From positions 1-64,000 of the forward strand of contig JANZZL010000113.1 of the NCBI GenBank assembly GCA_026419405.1: 64,000 nucleotides of DNA, written 5' to 3'. The notes beneath the pieces are model-generated. The model was not told the DNA's origin. It made no database searches and was given only the letters and a program-made list of their open reading frames with translations. A program made the position numbers and the translations under genes. Shown one piece after another: positions 28,965 to 40,500 of the stretch (its first letter is position 1; the number at the start of each line of letters is the position of its first letter). The stretch comes from Paracoccaceae bacterium. GTDB lineage: Bacteria > Pseudomonadota > Alphaproteobacteria > Rhodobacterales > Rhodobacteraceae.

Positions 28965-29783
28965 ATGATCTTCGAACCGCGCGTCTACCGCAGCACCGGC
29001 AGCTCGGCGCTTGCGCAGCTCGAGCTGATCTACCACTGCACGGTGCAGAACATCCGCGCCTCGCACCGCACCGGCGGCCTCGGCATCGTGGTCAACATCA
29101 TCCAGGTCGTCGTGCTGGTGGCGCTGTTCGCCGCGGTGATGCTCACGCTCGGGATGCGCGGCTCGGCGATCCGGGGCGACTTCCTGCTCTACATCATGTC
29201 GGGCGTGTTCCTGTTCAAGGTGCACGTCAAGGCGATCGGCTCGGTGTTCGGCGCCGACGGGCCGACCTCGCCGATGATGCTGCACGCGCCGATGAACACC
29301 ATCGTCTCGATCGTCTCCTCCGCGCTCGGCGCGCTCTACATCCAGACGGTCTCGCTTCTGGTGATCCTCTTCGTCTACCACGCGGCCGTCACCCCGATCA
29401 CCATCGAGGAGCCGGCGGGCGCGCTTGCCGCCTACCTGCTCGCCTGGCTCTCGGGCTGCGCCGGCGGCATGGTGTTCCGCGCTGCGAAGCCCTGGGCGCC
29501 GAAGCCCGTCACGCTGGTCAAGACCGTCTACCAGCGCGCGAACATGTTCGCCTCGGGCAAGATGTTCCTGGCCAACTCGATCCCCGTCTTCATCCTGCCC
29601 TGGTTCATCTGGAACCCGCTGTTCCACGCCATCGACCAGGCGCGCGGCTTCGTGTTCCTGAACTACAACCCGCATCACACGACGATGCTCTATCCGCTGT
29701 GGTTCTCGCTCGCGCTGATCACGGTGGGGCTGATGGGCGAGTTCTTCACGCGCAAGCATGCCTCGGCCTCCTGGGCGGCATGA
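28965..29783 (+). CDS. ABC-2 type polysaccharide export permease
   Basis: A 272-residue inner-membrane protein with six hydrophobic segments, of the KpsM/ABC-2 family that exports capsule or O-antigen. Conserved family features include the amphipathic start, FLLYIMSGVFLFKVHVKAIGS, the MLHAPMNTIVSIVSSALGALYIQT helix and a C-terminal cytoplasmic tail. The cognate ATPase (kpsT-like) is not found within the window, and the next genes are alkB and dnaK. The ATG at 28965 follows an AGGA-type site; a frame 32 codons longer overlaps the promoter and is rejected. Confidence 0.82.
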   Translation: MIFEPRVYRSTGSSALAQLELIYHCTVQNIRASHRTGGLGIVVNIIQVVVLVALFAAVMLTLGMRGSAIRGDFLLYIMSGVFLFKVHVKAIGSVFGADGPTSPMMLHAPMNTIVSIVSSALGALYIQTVSLLVILFVYHAAVTPITIEEPAGALAAYLLAWLSGCAGGMVFRAAKPWAPKPVTLVKTVYQRANMFASGKMFLANSIPVFILPWFIWNPLFHAIDQARGFVFLNYNPHHTTMLYPLWFSLALITVGLMGEFFTRKHASASWAA

Positions 29784-29807
29784 GGCGGGCCGGACCCGGG
29801 GCCTGGA

Positions 29808-30446
29808 TCAGTCCACCACCCTGAGCGTCAGGTTGATCCGCCCGCCCTCGGGCAGCCGCGGGCCGGACCGGAAACGGCTCCGGTCCACCCCGTGGAAGGC
29901 CAGCCGCGCCGGCCCGCCCAGCACCGCCACATCGCCCGAGCGCAGCCAGAGGCTGCGCGTCGGCCCGCCGCGCACCGTTCCGCCGACGCGGAACAGCCCG
30001 TCGTCGCCGAGCGAGACCGAGACGACCGGCCAGGAGAAGTCGGCCTCGTCGCGGTCCTGGTGCAGGCCCATGCGCGCCCCCTCGCCGTAGAAGTTGACAA
30101 GGCAGCAGTCGGGTGTGCGGGAAAGGCCCGTCACCTCATGCCAGATCGCAAGCACGGCGGACGGGATCGGCGGCCATTCCGCGCCCGAGGGATGCCGCCG
30201 CTCGTAGCGGTAGCCGCGCCGGTCCGAGACCCAGCCGTAGCGCCCCGCCGCGGTCATCCGCACGCTCATCGGCTGGCCCCGCGGCGTGACCGGCCGGAAG
30301 AACGGCGCGGCTCGCGCCAGCGCGCGCAGTTCGGCCACCAGCGCGGCCTGCGCGGGCGTGTCGAGCCAGCCCTGCCAGACCGTCACGCCGCCCAGGTCAA
30401 GGGGCGGGTTCCGCCCCCTCTCGCCCATCGTTCCAGGCCCCTTCAC
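29808..30446 (-). CDS. alkB: Alpha-ketoglutarate-dependent dioxygenase AlkB
   Basis: A 212-residue Fe(II)/2-oxoglutarate dioxygenase that reverses N-alkyl damage on nucleic acids. The iron ligands are in HQDRDEADF (His and Asp) and a second His in LAFHGVDRSRF. The 2-oxoglutarate-binding arginines are in the terminal RINLTLRVVD. The substrate-lid region RYGWVSDRRGYRYERRHPSG is typical. An ATG six codons downstream (30428) is a possible alternative start. It is divergent from dnaK, so its leader abuts the heat-shock promoter. Confidence 0.93.
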   Translation of the reverse strand: MKGPGTMGERGRNPPLDLGGVTVWQGWLDTPAQAALVAELRALARAAPFFRPVTPRGQPMSVRMTAAGRYGWVSDRRGYRYERRHPSGAEWPPIPSAVLAIWHEVTGLSRTPDCCLVNFYGEGARMGLHQDRDEADFSWPVVSVSLGDDGLFRVGGTVRGGPTRSLWLRSGDVAVLGGPARLAFHGVDRSRFRSGPRLPEGGRINLTLRVVD

Positions 30447-30450
30447 GCGC

Positions 30451-30482
30451 CTTGCAGCCCCCCGGACCCCTCCTTATATACG
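30451..30482 (+). promoter_or_regulatory. RpoH promoter of dnaK
   Basis: CTTG (30451-30454), an 18-bp spacer, then CTTATATACG (30473-30482) matches the alphaproteobacterial RpoH consensus CTTG-N17/18-CYTATNTNNG closely. It lies about 112 bp upstream of the dnaK start. The TTATATA block is striking in DNA this GC-rich. The clpB and hspQ candidates in this window share the layout. Confidence 0.78.
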
Positions 30483-30594
30483 CCCAGTCAAGCCGGCCGG
30501 GCCGCCATTCCGGCCAAATCCGTGGGATTGGGGAGGGGTGCCGAGCAAACCGGGCCCAGCCCCGCAACATCGCCGAAGGAAGAGGTAGCAGCAC

Positions 30595-32508
<1,914 letters not shown>

Positions 32509-32582
32509 GCGTGGCTTGCGAGCCGAGGGGGCCGGTCTGCCGCGCGCGGGCCGGCCGCTTCCGTGCCGAGAGGGCGTGGTGA

Positions 32583-33734
32583 ATGGCGAAGCGTGATTTC
32601 TACGAGGTTCTGGGGGTGAGCCGCGGCGCTTCGGCCGAGGACATCAAGAGGGCCTACCGGCAGAAGGCCAAGGAGCTCCACCCCGACCGCAACAAGGACA
32701 ATCCCGAGGCCGAGGCGCGCTTCAAGGAGGTGAACGAGGCCTACGACGCGCTGAAGGATCCCGAGAAGAAGGCCGCCTACGACCGCTTCGGCCATGCCGC
32801 CTTCGAGGCCGGCATGGGCGGCGGCGGGGGGCGTGCGGGTGCGCGCGGCTATGCCGGCGGGGACTTCGCCAGCGCCTTCTCCGACGTGTTCGACGATCTC
32901 TTCGGCGACTTCATGCGCGGTGGCGGAGGCGGCGGGCGGCAGCGCGCCGCGCGCGGCTCCGACCTGCGCTACAACCTGCGCGTCTCGCTCGAGGACGCCT
33001 TCCGCGGCGTGCAGAAGACGATCACGGTGCCGACCTCGGTCACCTGCTCGGCCTGTTCGGGGACCGGCGCCGAGGGCGGGGCCGAACCCGTCACCTGCCC
33101 CACCTGCAGCGGCATGGGCAAGGTCCGGGCGCAGCAGGGCTTCTTCACGGTGGAGCGCACCTGCCCGACCTGCGGCGGGCTGGGCCAGATGATCAAGAAC
33201 CCCTGCCGGGTCTGCCACGGTGCGGGCCGGGTCGAGAAGGAGCGGGCGCTGTCGGTCAACATTCCCCCCGGGGTCGAGACCGGCACGCGGATCCGGCTTG
33301 CCGGCGAGGGCGAGGCCGGCCTGCGCGGCGGCCCCTCGGGCGATCTCTACATCTTCATCGAGGTGGCCGATCACCCGATCTTCCAGCGCGACGGCGCGAA
33401 CCTCTACTGCCGCGTGCCGATCAGCTTTGCCACCGCGGCGCTGGGCGGCGAGGTCGAGGTTCCCACCATCGACGGCGGCCGCAGCCGGGTGAAGGTGCCG
33501 CCCGGGGCGCAGTCGGGCAAGCAGATGCGGCTGCGCGGCAAGGGGATGCCGGCGCTCCGGGGCGGCCTGCCGGGTGACATGTTCATCGAGCTCGCCGTCG
33601 AGACGCCGGTGAACCTGACCGCGCGGCAGAAGGAGCTATTGCGCGAGTTCGAGCGGCTGTCCGAGGACAACAACCCCGAAAGCTCGTCGTTCTTCCGCAA
33701 GGTCAAGGGCTTCTGGGACGGGATGAAGGGCTGA
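32583..33734 (+). CDS. dnaJ: Chaperone DnaJ (Hsp40)
   Basis: A 383-residue class A Hsp40 co-chaperone that stimulates DnaK ATP hydrolysis. The J domain (about 1-70) has HPD in the [10 protein letters not shown] loop. A Gly-rich linker (about 75-125) follows, then four CXXCXGXG zinc motifs ([32 protein letters not shown]) and the C-terminal substrate domains. All parts are intact. Confidence 0.98.
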   Translation: MAKRDFYEVLGVSRGASAEDIKRAYRQKAKELHPDRNKDNPEAEARFKEVNEAYDALKDPEKKAAYDRFGHAAFEAGMGGGGGRAGARGYAGGDFASAFSDVFDDLFGDFMRGGGGGGRQRAARGSDLRYNLRVSLEDAFRGVQKTITVPTSVTCSACSGTGAEGGAEPVTCPTCSGMGKVRAQQGFFTVERTCPTCGGLGQMIKNPCRVCHGAGRVEKERALSVNIPPGVETGTRIRLAGEGEAGLRGGPSGDLYIFIEVADHPIFQRDGANLYCRVPISFATAALGGEVEVPTIDGGRSRVKVPPGAQSGKQMRLRGKGMPALRGGLPGDMFIELAVETPVNLTARQKELLREFERLSEDNNPESSSFFRKVKGFWDGMKG

Positions 33735-33780
33735 GCGCGGGCCGCGGCGGCTGCTCCGGCAGAGCCGCGCCAGGCGCGAA

Positions 33781-33804
33781 GGCCCGATCCGCAGCGATCG
33801 GGCC
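33781..33804 (+). terminator. Hairpin downstream of dnaKJ
   Basis: GGCCCGATC (33781-33789) and GATCGGGCC (33796-33804) form a perfect 9-bp stem with a 6-nt loop, 46 bp after the dnaJ stop. It is not followed by a clear T tract, so it may be a transcript-end stabiliser or a weak terminator. Confidence 0.5.
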
Positions 33805-33950
33805 GGGCGGTTGTGGCCTGCCGGTCGCGCGGCGGGGGGTGCCTCGGCCATCTGCAGCGGCGGAATGTCCCCCGCGGGGCCGGGCATTTCCCCCTTGCAC
33901 TTCCGCCGCCGATGCGGTCCCTCGGGGCCGCAGCCTGAGGGAGCGCCGCG

Positions 33951-34757
33951 ATGACCGACAACCCGATCCTCGTTGCCGCGGTGCTCGGCGTGCTCGAGGG
34001 CCTGACCGAGTTCATCCCGGTCTCGTCCACCGGCCACCTGCTGCTGGCCGGGCACTTCCTCGGCTTCCGGAGCGCGGGCCGGACCTTCGAGGTGGTGATC
34101 CAGCTCGGCGCGGTGCTCGCCATCCTGTCGGTCTATGCGGCGAGGCTCTGGGCGGTGGCGCGGGCCGCGCCGGAGGATCCGGCGGCGCGGCGCTTCATCC
34201 TCTCGGTGCTGGTCGCCTTCCTGCCGGCGGCCCTCGTCGGGGTGCTGGCCCATGACCTGATCAAGACAGTCCTGTTCGAGACGCCGACGCTGATCGCGGT
34301 GATGCTGATCCTGGGCGGGGTCGTCCTGCTCCTCGTGGATCGGCTCGTGCCCGAGACGCGGCACGAGGACGCGATGCGCTTCCCGCTGCCGCTCGCCCTG
34401 CGCATCGGGCTGTTCCAGACCCTGTCGCTGATCCCGGGCGTGTCGCGCTCGGGGGCGACGATCGTCGGCGCGCTGCTCATGGGCGCCTCGAAGCGGGCGG
34501 CGGCGGAGTTCAGCTTCTTCCTGTCGATGCCGACGATGGCCGGCGCCTTCGCCTACGACCTGTGGAAGAACTACAAGCTGCTCGACAACGGCGCGCTGGC
34601 CGAGATCGCGGTCGGCTTCGCGCTGGCCTTCGTGACCGCCGTGCTCGTCGTCCGCTGGCTGCTCGGCTACGTCTCGCGCCACGGCTACGCGCTGTTCGGC
34701 TGGTGGCGAATCGCGGTCGGCAGCGCGGCGCTGGCGGCACTCTGGGCAGGTTTCTGA
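33951..34757 (+). CDS. uppP: Undecaprenyl-diphosphate phosphatase UppP (BacA)
   Basis: A 268-residue polytopic membrane enzyme that dephosphorylates undecaprenyl diphosphate to recycle the carrier lipid used by peptidoglycan and surface-polysaccharide synthesis. The signature motifs are [17 protein letters not shown] near the N-terminus and [10 protein letters not shown], containing the catalytic Glu and Arg/Ser residues. About eight hydrophobic segments fit the BacA topology. GAGGGA precedes the start. Confidence 0.95.
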   Translation: MTDNPILVAAVLGVLEGLTEFIPVSSTGHLLLAGHFLGFRSAGRTFEVVIQLGAVLAILSVYAARLWAVARAAPEDPAARRFILSVLVAFLPAALVGVLAHDLIKTVLFETPTLIAVMLILGGVVLLLVDRLVPETRHEDAMRFPLPLALRIGLFQTLSLIPGVSRSGATIVGALLMGASKRAAAEFSFFLSMPTMAGAFAYDLWKNYKLLDNGALAEIAVGFALAFVTAVLVVRWLLGYVSRHGYALFGWWRIAVGSAALAALWAGF

Positions 34758-34763
34758 GTGGTC

Positions 34764-34788
34764 AGGTCAGCCACTATGACCTTTTTTT
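34764..34788 (+). terminator. Intrinsic terminator after uppP
   Basis: AGGTCA (34764-34769), a 7-nt loop, and TGACCT (34777-34782) form a stem followed directly by a run of seven T (34782-34788). This is the only strong Rho-independent terminator with a U tract seen in the window. An overlapping stem AGTGG (34757-34761) with CCACT (34771-34775) could compete with it. Confidence 0.65.
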
Positions 34789-34822
34789 CGCCTTCCGAGG
34801 CGCGCGAAGGCGTATCCGGCGG

Positions 34823-34851
34823 CAGAAATTCGATATTGGGTCATATATACT
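34823..34851 (+). promoter_or_regulatory. Candidate promoter of the gltD-gltB unit
   Basis: The AT-rich stretch from about 34825 to 34862 stands out in this genome. A -10-like TATACT lies at 34846-34851, matching five of six consensus positions. No good TTGACA-like -35 is found at 16-18 bp, so an activator may be needed. gltD begins at 34918, leaving a leader of about 60 nt. Confidence 0.4.
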
Positions 34852-34917
34852 GACTTTATTTCCCTCTGCCCTTGCGGTAACGAGATCTCTCCGGCGGGTG
34901 GCGGAGGAAGGGCGGCT

Positions 34918-36351
34918 GTGGCGCAGGAACGGATGCTGAAGTTCGTCACCGTGGCGAAGGAGATGCCGCAGAAGCGGCCTGCCGACCTGCGTCGGCAGGA
35001 CTTCCACGAGATCTACGCGGAATACGCCGACCAGAAGGCGCGGGAGCAGGCCGCGCGGTGCAGCCAGTGCGGCGTGCCCTACTGCCAGACGCACTGCCCG
35101 CTGCACAACAACATCCCCGACTGGCTGCGCCTGACCGCCGAGGGCCGCCTGCAGGAGGCCTACGAGGTCAGCCAGGCGACCAACACCTTCCCCGAGATCT
35201 GCGGGCGCATCTGCCCGCAGGACCGGCTCTGCGAGGGCAACTGCGTCATCGAGCAGTCGGGCCACGGCACCGTCACCATCGGCTCGGTCGAGAAGTACAT
35301 CACCGACACCGCCTGGCAGGAAGGCTGGGTCCGGCCGATCGCCCCGGCGGCCGAGCGGCCCGAGAGCGTCGGCATCATCGGCGCGGGGCCCGGCGGCCTG
35401 GCGGCGGCCGACATGCTGCGCCGCGCCGGCGTGCAGGTCACGGTCTACGACCGCTACGACCGCGCGGGCGGCCTGCTGACCTACGGCATCCCCGGCTTCA
35501 AGCTGGAAAAGCCCGTGGTCATGCGCCGGATCGCGCAGCTCGAGGCGGGCGGCGTGCAGTTCCGCCTCAACTGCGACGTGGGCACCGACATCAGCTTCGA
35601 CGCGATCCGCGGCCAGCACGATGCGGTGCTGATCGCCACCGGCGTCTACCGCTCGCGCGACCTCAGGGCGCCGGGCTCGGGCGCGCGCGGCATCGTGCGC
35701 GCGATCGACTACCTGACCGCCTCGAACCGCAAGGGCTTCGGCGACGAGGTGCCGGAGTTCGAGTCGGGCGAGCTCGACGCGCGCGGCAAGCGCGTCGTGG
35801 TGATCGGCGGCGGCGACACGGCGATGGACTGCGTGCGCACCGCCGTGCGGCAGGGCGCGCGGTCGGTCAAGTGCCTCTACCGCCGCGACCGGGCGAACAT
35901 GCCGGGCAGCCAGCGCGAGGTGCAGAACGCCGAGGAGGAGGGCGTGGACTTCGTCTGGCTCTCGGCGCCGAAGGGCTTCACCGGCGATGCCGTGGAGGGC
36001 GTGATCGTCGAGCGGATGCGCCTCGGCGCGCCCGACGCCACCGGCCGCCAGGTGCCCGAGGTGATCGAGGGGTCGGACTACACCGAGGGCGCCGACCTCG
36101 TGATCAAGGCGCTCGGCTTCGAGCCCGAGGACCTGCCCGCGCTCTGGGGCGTGCCCGAGCTGGAGGTGACCCGCTGGGGCACGATCAAGGCCGACTTCCG
36201 CACCCATGCGACCTCGATCCCCGGCGTCTTCGCGGCGGGCGACATCGTGCGCGGCGCGAGCCTCGTCGTCTGGGCGATCCGCGACGGGCGCGAGGCGGCG
36301 GAGGCGATCCTGGACTATCTGGCGCAGCCGGCCCGGGTGGCCGCCGAGTAG
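34918..36351 (+). CDS. gltD: Glutamate synthase (NADPH) small subunit
   Basis: A 477-residue FAD- and iron-sulfur-containing subunit that passes electrons from NADPH to the large subunit GltB. N-terminal 4Fe-4S cysteine motifs are CSQCGVPYCQTHCPLHNN and CPQDRLCEGNC. The FAD-binding GAGPGGLAAADMLRRAG and NADPH-binding GGGDTAMDCVRTA follow, with the terminal GVFAAGDIVRG. The GTG start is preceded by GAGGAAGG. A downstream ATG (34933) would remove only five residues. Confidence 0.96.
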   Translation: MAQERMLKFVTVAKEMPQKRPADLRRQDFHEIYAEYADQKAREQAARCSQCGVPYCQTHCPLHNNIPDWLRLTAEGRLQEAYEVSQATNTFPEICGRICPQDRLCEGNCVIEQSGHGTVTIGSVEKYITDTAWQEGWVRPIAPAAERPESVGIIGAGPGGLAAADMLRRAGVQVTVYDRYDRAGGLLTYGIPGFKLEKPVVMRRIAQLEAGGVQFRLNCDVGTDISFDAIRGQHDAVLIATGVYRSRDLRAPGSGARGIVRAIDYLTASNRKGFGDEVPEFESGELDARGKRVVVIGGGDTAMDCVRTAVRQGARSVKCLYRRDRANMPGSQREVQNAEEEGVDFVWLSAPKGFTGDAVEGVIVERMRLGAPDATGRQVPEVIEGSDYTEGADLVIKALGFEPEDLPALWGVPELEVTRWGTIKADFRTHATSIPGVFAAGDIVRGASLVVWAIRDGREAAEAILDYLAQPARVAAE

Positions 36352-36362
36352 GGAGAGGGCCG

Positions 36363-37163
36363 ATGCACAGCGCGTGCACAGGGCGTACACAGGGCGTGCA
36401 CCGCCGGCGCGGCCGCGCCCGGCGGCAATGGTCAGCGATCCTGACCATTCTGCCGGCCCTGGCGATGCCGGCCGCGGCCGGCACCTTCACCCCGCCGCCG
36501 GGCTGCGAGGCGTTCCTGACGGTGCAGACGCGCAGTTGCAAGGTCTCGAACCACTACACCTGCGCGGCCGACGCGCCGGGCGACCAGTGGCGGGTGGACT
36601 TCGGGCTGAACGGCCCGTTCTTCCGCAGCCGCATCGACCGCGAGGCGCAGTGGGTGGAAAGCCACGAGAGCGACGGCACGGTGGACCTGCTCGAGCCGGA
36701 CCCGCCCGACCCGGCGAGCTTCAGCGAGCTTCTGGCGACGGGGCGCGACACCTTCGAGTTCTCGACGCTGAAGAGCAACGGCATCCGCGAGAACGTGAAG
36801 GGCTACGACCAGCTCACCGGGCAGAGCGTGACGATCGACGGGGTGACGCTGATGCGCACCAGGTACGAGGTGCGCGCCACCACCGACGACGGCCGGATGA
36901 TCTGGCACGCACGGGGCAACGAGTATCTGCACCCCGAATGGCGGATGTTCCTGTCCGGCGCGGGTCAGATGGACCTGGGCGAGGGCTTCCTGCCGCAGGA
37001 CTTCACGCCGGTGGAGTTCATCTTCCCCGGCGAGCCCGACTTCCTGACCACGGTGCCGCGCTACGACTGCGAGGCGGTGACGGCCTCGGCGCCGCCGGCG
37101 GCACCGTCCACGGCCGAGGCGACGCCGGTGCCGGCATCGCTCGGGCCGGAGGCGGCGCCGTGA
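36363..37163 (+). CDS. Secreted hypothetical protein within the glt unit
   Basis: A 266-residue protein with a signal peptide (AILTILPALAMPAAAG, cleavage before TFTPP). The mature region has four to five cysteines (PPGCEAF, RSCKVS, YTCAAD, YDCEAV) and a beta-rich body, suggesting a periplasmic disulfide-bonded protein; no family is recognised. GGGAGAGG precedes the ATG. A GTG at 36396 would give a more typical n-region (HRRRGRARRQW). Its stop overlaps the next gene by 4 bp, and gltD ends 11 bp upstream. Confidence 0.7.
   Translation: MHSACTGRTQGVHRRRGRARRQWSAILTILPALAMPAAAGTFTPPPGCEAFLTVQTRSCKVSNHYTCAADAPGDQWRVDFGLNGPFFRSRIDREAQWVESHESDGTVDLLEPDPPDPASFSELLATGRDTFEFSTLKSNGIRENVKGYDQLTGQSVTIDGVTLMRTRYEVRATTDDGRMIWHARGNEYLHPEWRMFLSGAGQMDLGEGFLPQDFTPVEFIFPGEPDFLTTVPRYDCEAVTASAPPAAPSTAEATPVPASLGPEAAP
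36365..36397. repeat. 11-bp tandem repeat, three units, at the start of a gene
   Basis: Three units GCACAGCGCGT, GCACAGGGCGT and ACACAGGGCGT follow each other at 36365-36375, 36376-36386 and 36387-36397. A period of 11 is not a multiple of three, so copy-number change would shift the reading frame of the secreted-protein gene if it starts at 36363. It would not affect a start at 36396. Confidence 0.7.
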
Positions 37164-37579
37164 TCGAGGGGCATTGCCTCTGCGGCGCGGTGAGGGTCCG
37201 GGCGGAGACGGTGCCGGGCTGGGTCGGCGCCTGGCATTGCCGGATGTGCCAGCGCTGGTCGGGCGGGGTCTTCGCCTGCTTTCCGGCCTGCGGCGTGACG
37301 GTCGAGGGGCCGGTCACCCGCCATGCCTCCTCGGGCTTTGCCGAGCGCGCCTTCCGCGCGGTCTGCGGCAGCCATCTCTGGATGCGCGACACCGATGCCC
37401 CCGAGGGCAGCTGCGAGCTGATGCCCGGCCTTTCCGACAAGGCGGCGGATTGGCCCCTCAGGAGCGAGGTCTACGCCGACTGCGCGATGGCCTCGATGCG
37501 GCTCTCGGGGGCCGAACGCCGCGCCACGAAGGCCGAATACGAACGGAAGAATCCCCATGTCGAGGGAGTTGGGCCATGA
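37160..37579 (+). CDS. GFA (glutathione-dependent formaldehyde-activating enzyme-like) family protein
   Basis: A 139-residue zinc-binding protein of the GFA/Mss4-like fold. N-terminal GHCLCGAVRV supplies two Cys, and WHCRMCQRW two more of the expected catalytic site. The second structural pair seems incomplete: the family FCxxCG appears as FRAVCGS, with only one Cys. It starts with GTG, overlapping the upstream stop (GTGA), and its own stop overlaps the gltB ATG (ATGA). The substrate is unknown; many GFA proteins do not act on formaldehyde. Confidence 0.82.
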   Translation: MIEGHCLCGAVRVRAETVPGWVGAWHCRMCQRWSGGVFACFPACGVTVEGPVTRHASSGFAERAFRAVCGSHLWMRDTDAPEGSCELMPGLSDKAADWPLRSEVYADCAMASMRLSGAERRATKAEYERKNPHVEGVGP

Positions 37580-40500
37580 CCACCTACGATGAAGCCTGGG
37601 TCGCCGCCGAGGAGGCGAAGCGCGCCTTCATGGCCGAGCATTCCCTCTGGCGGCCCGAGCACGAGCATTCCTCCTGCGGGGTGGGCCTGGTCGTGGCGAT
37701 CAACGGCAAGCCGAGCCGCCGCGTGGTGCAGAACGGCATCGACGCGCTCAAGGCCGTCTGGCACCGCGGCGCGGTGGACGCCGACGGCAAGACCGGCGAC
37801 GGCGCGGGCATCCACGTGCAGATCCCGGTCCCGTTCTTCTACGACCAGATCCGCCGCACCGGGCACGAGCCCGACACCGCCAAGCTGATCGCCGTGGGCC
37901 AGGTGTTCCTGCCGCGCACCGACTTCGGCGCGCAGGAGCGCTGCCGCACCATCGTCGAGACCGAGGTGCTGCGGATGGGGCACTACATCTACGGCTGGCG
38001 GCACGTGCCGGTGAACACCGCCGTGCTGGGCGAGAAGGCCAACGCCACCCGGCCCGAGATTGAGCAGATCCTGATCCGCTGCGAGAAGGAGATCGACGAC
38101 GAGCAGTTCGAGCGCGAGCTCTACGTCATCCGCCGCCGGATCGAGAAGGCGGTGACCGAGGCGGGCATCCAGGGCTGCTACCTGTGTTCGCTCTCCTGCC
38201 GGTCGGTGATCTACAAGGGGATGATGCTGGCCGAGCAGGTGGCCGAGTTCTACCCCGACCTGAAGGATGCCCGCTTCGAGAGCGCCTTCGCGATCTACCA
38301 CCAGCGTTATTCCACCAACACCTTCCCGCAGTGGTGGCTGGCGCAGCCCTTCCGGATGCTCGCCCACAACGGCGAGATCAACACGCTGAAGGGCAACGTC
38401 AACTGGATGAAGAGCCACGAGATCCGCATGGCCTCGAACACCTTCGGGGAGCTTGCGGGCGACATCAAGCCGATCATCCCGCAGGGCACGAGCGACTCGG
38501 GGGCGCTGGATGCGGTGTTCGAGGTGCTGGTGCGCGCGGGCCGCTCGGCGCCGATGGCGAAGACCATGCTGGTGCCCGAGGCCTGGTCGAAGCAGGCGGT
38601 GGAGCTGCCCAAGCCCTGGCTCGACATGTATGCCTACTGCAACGCGGTGATGGAGCCCTGGGACGGGCCCGCCGCGCTCGCCATGACCGACGGGCGCTGG
38701 GTCTGCGCCGGGCTCGACCGCAACGGGCTCAGGCCGATGCGCTACGTCGTCACCGGCGACGGGCTGCTGATCGCGGGGTCCGAGGCCGGGATGGTGCCGG
38801 TGGACGAGGGCACGGTGCGCGAGAAGGGCGCGCTCGGGCCGGGCCAGATGATCGGCGTGGACATGAAGGCGGGCCGGCTGTTCCACGACACCGAGATCAA
38901 GGACATGCTGGCCGCCAGCCAGCCCTTCGGCGAATGGGTCGAGAAGATCGTCGATCTCAACGCGATCATGCGCGACGTGCCGGAGAAGGCGCTGTTCGAG
39001 GGCGCCGAGCTGCGCCGGCGGCAGATCGCGGCGGGCTACACGCTGGAGGAGCTGGAGCAGATCCTGGCGCCGATGGCCGAGGACGGGAAGGAGGCGGTCG
39101 CCAGCATGGGCGACGACACGCCGCCGGCGGTGCTCTCGGACCGCTACCGGCCGCTCAGCCACTTCTTCCGGCAGAACTTCAGCCAGGTGACGAACCCGCC
39201 GATCGACAGCCTGCGCGAGCACCGGGTGATGAGCCTCAAGACCCGGTTCGGCAACCTCAAGAACGTGCTCGACGAAAGCTCCAGCCAGACCGAGATCCTG
39301 GTGCTGGAGAGCCCGTTCATCGCCAATGCCGAATACGAGGAGCTGCTCAGGCAGTTCGGCTCGGCGGTGACGGTGATCGACTGCACCTTCGCGCCCGACG
39401 AGGCCGACGGGCTGCGCGGGGCGCTGGAGCGGATCCGCGCCGAGGCCGAGGACGCGGTGCGCTCGGGCGCGGCGCATCTGGCGCTGACCGACGAGCATCA
39501 GGGCCCGGCGCGGGTGCCGGTGCCGATGATCCTGGCGACGAGCGCGGTGCATTCCTGGCTGACGCGCAAGGGGCTGCGGACCTTCACCTCGCTCAACGTC
39601 CGCTCGGCCGAGTGCATCGACGCGCACTACTTCGCGGTGCTGATCGGCTGCGGTGCGACCACGGTGAATGCCTACCTCGCCCAGGACAGCGTGGCCGACC
39701 GCATCCGGCGCGGCCTGATCGAGGGGAGCCTCGAGGACGCGATGCGCCGCTACCGCGCGGCGATCGACGCGGGCCTTCTCAAGATCATGTCGAAGATGGG
39801 CATCTCGGTGCTCTCCTCCTACCGCGGCGGGCTCAACTTCGAGGCGGTGGGCCTGAGCCGGGCGCTGGTGGCGGAATACTTCCCCGGCATGCACTCGCGG
39901 ATCTCGGGGATCGGGATCCCGGGGCTCCAGCACAAGCTGGTGGAGCTGCACCGGCGCGCCTGGACCGGCACCGCGGACGTGCTGCCGATCGGCGGCTTCT
40001 ACAAGGCGCGGCGCTCGGGCGAGAAGCACGCCTGGGAAGCGACCACCATGCACATGCTGCAGACCGCCTGCGACCGGGCGTCCTACGAGATGTGGAAGCA
40101 GTATTCGGCCGCGATGCGGGCGAACCCGCCGATCCACATCCGCGACCTGCTGGACATCAAGCCGCTGGGCAAGCCGGTGCCGATCGAGGAGGTGGAGAGC
40201 ATCACCTCGATCAGGAAGCGCTTCGTGACGCCGGGGATGAGCCTCGGCGCGCTCTCGCCCGAGGCGCACAAGACGCTCAACATCGCGATGAACCGGATCG
40301 GCGCGAAGTCGGATTCGGGCGAGGGCGGCGAGGATCCGGCGCATTTCCACCCCGAGCCGAACGGCGACAACCCCTCGGCCAAGATCAAGCAGGTGGCCTC
40401 GGGGCGCTTCGGCGTGACGGCGGAATACCTCAACGCCTGCGAGGAGCTGGAGATCAAGATCGCGCAGGGCGCCAAGCCCGGCGAGGGCGGCCAGCTGCCG

